Assembly (NCBI GenBank): GCA_019241095.1 | Contig: JAFAXJ010000463.1 | Coordinates: forward strand, 1 to 9,471 | Reading direction: 5' to 3' | From: Verrucomicrobiota bacterium | GTDB lineage: Bacteria; Verrucomicrobiota; Verrucomicrobiia; Chthoniobacterales; JAFAMB01 | DNA: 9,471 bases | Shown: one piece after another, positions 6,299 to 9,471 of the stretch | Numbering within the stretch: position 1 is the first letter of the stretch | How the letters are laid out: each line of letters opens with the position of its first letter | Notes under the pieces: model-generated | The model's input: the letters and a program-made list of their open reading frames with translations, nothing else | Told to the model about the DNA's origin: nothing | Databases searched by the model: none | Made by a program: the position numbers and the translations under genes

Positions 6299-7552
6299 GT
6301 GAGCCTAGCTTTCCTGTTTGCAACCGGCATTGAGAACAGCAGTCCGACTGTAGGAAACGGTCGTTTGCGTACAGATGAGATGGAAAAATGCGGTCACTAC
6401 GCGAGCTGGCGCGAGGACTTCGATTGCGTGCAAGAACTTGGCATCCAGTTTCTACGTTATGGACCTCCTCTCTATCGCACTCACCTGGGACCGGACCGGT
6501 ACGACTGGACCTTTGCTGACGAGACTTTCGCCGACCTGCGCGAGCGTGGGGTGATACCGATTGTGGACCTTTGCCATTTTGGAGTGCCGGACTGGATCGG
6601 CGATTTCCAAAACCCCGATTTCCCAACATTGTTCGCGGCATATGCCGGAGCTTTTGCTCAGCGCTATCCTTGGGTGCAGATCTACACTCCCGTCAATGAG
6701 ATGTTTATTTGTGCACTCTTTTCTGGCCGCTACGGCTGGTGGAATGAGCAGCTTACAACAGACGGCGGCTTTGTGACGGCACTGAAACATGTGGTCAAAG
6801 CGAATGTTTTGGCAATGCATGCGATACTCGCGCTGCGTCCGGACGCGTTGTTCATCCAGAGCGAGTCAAGCGAATACTTTCATGCTGAGGATCCTTACGC
6901 CATCAGGCCTGCTGAAATTTTGAATGCGGAACGGTTTCTTTCACTCGACCTGAACTACGGCAGGCGAGTGAACAGTCAGATGTATGAGTTCCTTATGGAT
7001 AACGGGATGACACGGAAAGAGTATCACTTTTTCCTGCGAAATAATCTTCGGCACTATTGCATTATGGGAAACGACTACTACGCGACGAACGAGCATCGCG
7101 TGTCTCGCGATGGCAGTACACGGCCCTCCGGTGAAGTGTTTGGGTACAGCGAGATTACCCGGCAGTATCACCGTCGATACCTGTTGCCGGTCATGCATAC
7201 GGAAACCAATTGTGCGCAGGGAGAGAGAGGCGACGAGGCGGTTCTCTGGCTCTGGAAGGAATGGGCCAACGTATTGCGATTACGCAATGACGGTATTCCC
7301 ATTGTAGGATTTACTTGGTACTCAATAACGGACCAGGTGGATTGGGACACTGCATTGCGTGAAAATCGGGGCACAGTCAATCCGGTCGGGTTATTCGACC
7401 TTGATCGTCGGATTCGACCGGTGGGTTTAACGTATCGGCAACTCATTAAGGCGTGGCGCAGGGTTCTGCCGACCCAAAGCCTGTGCCTGCAATTGCCTAT
7501 CGAACTGCCAGAGGCAAAGCAGATAATCGGTGACAGCCTGCAGCTTCGTTGA
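6299..7552 (+). CDS. Glycoside hydrolase family 1-like protein (beta-glycosidase type), cytoplasmic
   Basis: The 417-residue protein has no signal peptide. It follows the GH1 TIM-barrel order: FLRYGPP (51-57), VDLCHFGVPDWI (89-100, compare GH1 YHWDLPQWL), YTPVNEMF (129-136) with the acid/base Glu134, GNDYY (257-261, compare GINYY), MHTETN (299-304) with the nucleophile Glu302, and VGFTWYSITDQVDWD (336-350, compare the GH1 SLLDNFEW strand). Both catalytic glutamates are present, so hydrolysis of a beta-linked glycoside is likely; the substrate is unknown. It is shorter than typical GH1 enzymes (about 450 or more residues) and divergent in every motif. The start is GTG 6299, because no ATG, GTG or TTG lies in frame between the upstream TAA (6233) and it. 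The coding frame does read sensibly upstream from a GGGGAG at 6260-6265, so the start is uncertain. Confidence 0.8.
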   Translation: MSLAFLFATGIENSSPTVGNGRLRTDEMEKCGHYASWREDFDCVQELGIQFLRYGPPLYRTHLGPDRYDWTFADETFADLRERGVIPIVDLCHFGVPDWIGDFQNPDFPTLFAAYAGAFAQRYPWVQIYTPVNEMFICALFSGRYGWWNEQLTTDGGFVTALKHVVKANVLAMHAILALRPDALFIQSESSEYFHAEDPYAIRPAEILNAERFLSLDLNYGRRVNSQMYEFLMDNGMTRKEYHFFLRNNLRHYCIMGNDYYATNEHRVSRDGSTRPSGEVFGYSEITRQYHRRYLLPVMHTETNCAQGERGDEAVLWLWKEWANVLRLRNDGIPIVGFTWYSITDQVDWDTALRENRGTVNPVGLFDLDRRIRPVGLTYRQLIKAWRRVLPTQSLCLQLPIELPEAKQIIGDSLQLR

Positions 7553-7611
7553 GCGGTGAAGAGGGTGAAGCGGTTCAGTGGATTAAACTAGCTAAACAGC
7601 TGGAAGATTAG
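7549..7611 (+). other. Short open stretch overlapping the GH1-like stop, possible coding remnant
   Basis: In the frame one base before the GH1-like TGA, TTG 7549 opens 20 codons ending at TAG 7609-7611. The peptide SGEEGEAVQWIKLAKQLED has a helix-like composition. Nothing similar is recognised. It may be the tail of a lost gene, the product of a past frameshift, or chance. The AGGA at 7610-7613 could serve as a ribosome binding site for GTG 7624. Confidence 0.2.
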
Positions 7612-7685
7612 GAACTGGCAGACGTGAAAGAAGCAAGTCTCTGTCGGGCAACGGAAGTGTTTAGACGATATTGTGGGCTTAAATG

Positions 7686-7691
7686 TATAAT
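7686..7691 (+). promoter_or_regulatory. Candidate -10 box for the DUF1345 gene
   Basis: A perfect TATAAT lies at 7686-7691, 70 bp before ATG 7762. Only a weak -35 is present (around TTAGAC at 7661-7666, spacing 19). If used, transcription would start near 7698 and exclude the upstream GTG 7624, which favours the shorter protein. Confidence 0.3.
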
Positions 7692-7761
7692 CCCAGTGAG
7701 CAACATTCTTTTCTTGCCATTGATTCTGCCCTTATCAGAATGCGACGCACGTTCTTACTCA

Positions 7762-8433
7762 ATGCAGCCCGCCGGTTTCCAAATTGATGCACACAAACGC
7801 TTCTTCCTAGCCTTGCTCGTGGCGGGGTTGGTCTTCGCTATGTTGCAAGGCCGCATGCAGATTCCGGCACAGGCTTTACTCTCCTGGAACGGGTTTGCAT
7901 TTAGCAGCCTGGCTTTAGCTTGGATACAGATGATCTTTTCTGACGCTCGTGCGGCAGTTCGAACAGCAAAACTTCAGGATGTTGGAAGAACAGTTCTTTT
8001 TTTAGTCGTCATTTTGGGCACCGTGGCCAGCTTGGTGGCAGTTATTATCTTGCTGAGCACCGCCAAAGGGCTTCACCGAGGAGCGCTTTCCGAGCACATA
8101 ATTGTCGCATGTCTAACCGTGCTCACCTCATGGGTGTTCATGCACACGATTTTCGCGCTGCACTATGCCCACCTCTACTATCGCGAGTGCGATGATGATC
8201 CGGAAAGCGGCAACGGGACTGGACTGATTTTTCCCGAAGACGACCTTCCAGATTATCTCGATTTTGCCTATTTTTCCTTTGTCATCGGGATGACCTTTCA
8301 GGTGTCGGATGTCCAGATCACTGCCAGCCGAATTCGCCGAATGGCGCTGATTCATGGTTTGTTGTCGTTCGGCTTCAATACCGTGATACTCGCCTTGGCC
8401 ATCAATATCGCCTCTGGCCTATTCGGATCTTAG
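7762..8433 (+). CDS. DUF1345 family integral membrane protein
   Basis: From ATG 7762 the protein has 223 residues, close to the usual DUF1345 length, with its first membrane helix about 12 residues in. Hydrophobic helices fall at about residues 13-28, 39-58, 77-99, 112-134 and 195-217. Family landmarks are HTIFALHYAHLYYR, a short acidic loop, FPEDDLPDYLDF, and YFSFVIGMTFQVSDVQIT followed by a basic R-I-R-R. The function of DUF1345 is unknown; it sits in the inner membrane. The frame stays open to GTG 7624, which has an AGGA 10 nt upstream and would add 46 residues with an extra hydrophobic patch. I prefer 7762 because the family begins there and a TATAAT lies inside the extension. The upstream GH1-like gene is on the same strand but may be transcribed separately. 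Confidence 0.85.
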   Translation: MQPAGFQIDAHKRFFLALLVAGLVFAMLQGRMQIPAQALLSWNGFAFSSLALAWIQMIFSDARAAVRTAKLQDVGRTVLFLVVILGTVASLVAVIILLSTAKGLHRGALSEHIIVACLTVLTSWVFMHTIFALHYAHLYYRECDDDPESGNGTGLIFPEDDLPDYLDFAYFSFVIGMTFQVSDVQITASRIRRMALIHGLLSFGFNTVILALAINIASGLFGS

Positions 8434-8493
8434 TAATCTGCTGTTCCGTCGTCCATTGCTGAAACAGTTCGATCAATAACCTGCTTCACTGCC

Positions 8494-8519
8494 AAAAAAA
8501 ATACTGAGGAGCATGGCTC
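8494..8519 (-). terminator. Weak terminator candidate for the beta-helix gene
   Basis: On the minus strand, GAGC-CAT-GCTC (8519-8509) is followed after seven bases by eight Ts (8501-8494), about 70-95 bp past the stop codon of the beta-helix gene. The stem is only 4 bp and the gap to the T-run is long, so the call is weak. Confidence 0.3.
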
Positions 8520-8589
8520 TGTCGCGCTAAATCCCTCGCGATTATCAGGGGTTCTTTCACCGCGTCTTTACAGATCGTTCCCAGCCGCT

Positions 8590-9471
8590 TTACGGGTAGG
8601 CGACCAAATAGCTCGGAATTGTCGCTACGCCTTGCGCTGGAGCGCCGGTGTCATTGACCACATGATCGATTACGCCAACGCCACCGAGCGAAACGGTGAG
8701 CAAATCGTGCAACTTGATCCCAGGCACATCCGGGACCTCGAAGCCGTGCGCAGCGTGAATCGACGGATTGACGTCGAAGAAGCAGTAGCTTCCCAGACCC
8801 CAACCCTGGTGCTCCTCAACGGAATCTGCCACCTTGTAAGCAGCGTAACCGTTCACACCGGCGTGAGACCAAGCGGCTTGGTTTGGAGGATCGTAGGGCA
8901 TCTCGTTCTGGAACATGATAGTACGACCATTCTCGCCATTCCAGAGGACCTGATACTTCTGATAATGCTCAACGAAAAGGCCGTACGCTGTGACGTTATC
9001 GCCGTTGACGATAAGGCCGCTGTCAGCGGTGTTGGCCGTCCAGCCCACTCCGTTTCCATGGTCAGCCCGCCACGCCCAGATGTCGTCTATTATTACATTA
9101 TTGCTGTTTATCGCGAGACTGACGCTGGCACGGCCCGGGGTAGCGCCTCCGATGCGGAAAAACACGTCTTGGAGCAACGTAGGATTGTTCGGGTCGCTTC
9201 CGCCAGGCCGCAGGATCGGCAAATACGACAGCAAGCCTACCTGTAGAAGAACCGGTGAGTTGATCGGGCCTGCGTCGAAGATCACGCCTGAAAGCTTTAC
9301 GCCGGGCACGTTGGCGATCACCATCGAGACGTTACCCCGTCCGGGAACCAACGTGGGAAAGCCGAGACCAAGCACCACAGTATCCGGCCAGAGTATGAGC
9401 AATGGCTCGTCAAGGTGGTAAATACCGGGCGTCAGTATCAGGTGCTTACCAAGGGCAAGGGCGATATTGAT
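8590..9471 (-). CDS. Right-handed beta-helix (pectin-lyase-like) protein, C-terminal part, runs off right edge
   Basis: The frame is open from the window edge (9471) to TAA at 8592-8590, giving 293 residues without the N terminus. The visible text starts INIALALGKHLILTPGIYHL, typical of the opening coils of a parallel beta-helix. It continues with repeated short strands such as VSMVIANVPGVKLSGVIFD, NNVIIDDIWAWRADHGNG, SGLIVNGDNVTAYGLFVEHY and RTIMFQNEMPYDPP. The C-terminal lines (VEEHQGWGLGSYCFFD, then LHDLLTVSLGGVGVIDHVVND and ATIPSYLVAYP) resemble large secreted actinobacterial proteins often labelled coagulation factor 5/8 type domain proteins. It is probably extracellular and polysaccharide-binding or -cleaving; the enzyme class cannot be set from this part. 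TTG 9402 is not a real start, because the coding sequence continues upstream. It is convergent with the DUF1345 gene, 156 bp apart. Confidence 0.8.
   Translation of the reverse strand: MNIALALGKHLILTPGIYHLDEPLLILWPDTVVLGLGFPTLVPGRGNVSMVIANVPGVKLSGVIFDAGPINSPVLLQVGLLSYLPILRPGGSDPNNPTLLQDVFFRIGGATPGRASVSLAINSNNVIIDDIWAWRADHGNGVGWTANTADSGLIVNGDNVTAYGLFVEHYQKYQVLWNGENGRTIMFQNEMPYDPPNQAAWSHAGVNGYAAYKVADSVEEHQGWGLGSYCFFDVNPSIHAAHGFEVPDVPGIKLHDLLTVSLGGVGVIDHVVNDTGAPAQGVATIPSYLVAYP

Noticed and set aside
6276..6820. Two overlapping minus-strand ORFs opposite the GH1-like gene
   Set aside because: They lie antisense to the conserved GH1 motifs and the catalytic Glu134 region, and show no motif of their own.
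8632..9246. 204-codon plus-strand ORF antisense to the beta-helix gene
   Set aside because: The minus-strand frame has coherent beta-helix strand repeats and runs off the window edge. The antisense product shows no recognisable motif and is a shadow of a GC-rich gene.
1..9471. CRISPR array, tRNA/rRNA, complete insertion sequence, defence or phage genes
   Set aside because: I looked for regularly spaced repeats, clover-leaf patterns, transposase motifs and nuclease/helicase motifs on both strands and saw none. The short repeats found are isolated pairs.

Overview
The window looks like a bacterial chromosome segment of roughly even base composition. Starts are often GTG, and clear Shine-Dalgarno sites are scarce. 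The gene set (purD, a divergent S41 protein, a squalene synthase, a DUF362 protein, hemW and a geranylgeranyl-reductase-like flavoprotein) would fit an uncultured soil bacterium such as an acidobacterium. That placement is an inference from gene content and style, not a marker-gene result.

Layout. (1) Bases 2-1306, plus strand: the last 46 codons of purD, then a membrane-anchored or secreted S41-fold protein 24 bp downstream. The positions of its protease catalytic residues are substituted. (2) Bases 1308-3454, minus strand: a DUF362 exported protein followed by a squalene/phytoene synthase family enzyme, with a 19-bp-period tandem duplication at their junction. The synthase converges on the S41 gene with a single base between the stop codons. 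(3) Bases 3478-5672, plus strand: hemW and a FAD-dependent geranylgeranyl-reductase-family enzyme, coupled by an ATGA overlap and followed by a good intrinsic terminator. Between blocks 2 and 3 lies a self-complementary ATTATAAT, placed so that transcripts in both directions would begin almost at the start codons. (4) Bases 5673-6298: 626 bp with no confident gene. It holds the terminator, a doubtful 64-codon secreted ORF and a 10-bp perfect inverted repeat enclosing 87 bp. (5) Bases 6299-8433, plus strand: a GH1-like glycoside hydrolase with both catalytic glutamates, then a DUF1345 membrane protein. (6) Bases 8590-9471, minus strand: the C-terminal part of a large right-handed beta-helix (pectin-lyase-like) protein that runs off the right edge.

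How the genes fit together. Blocks 2 and 3 place two isoprenoid-linked enzymes on either side of one bidirectional promoter: squalene synthase, and a flavoprotein of the family that reduces polyprenyl chains or modifies quinones. This may be a small isoprenoid/membrane-lipid module with HemW as a heme-handling neighbour. Blocks 5 and 6 carry carbohydrate-active proteins and look accessory. I saw no CRISPR array, tRNA, rRNA, complete insertion sequence or recognisable defence system. The most unusual items are the apparent pseudoprotease, the symmetric bidirectional promoter with near-leaderless starts, and the unexplained inverted repeat at 6080-6186.
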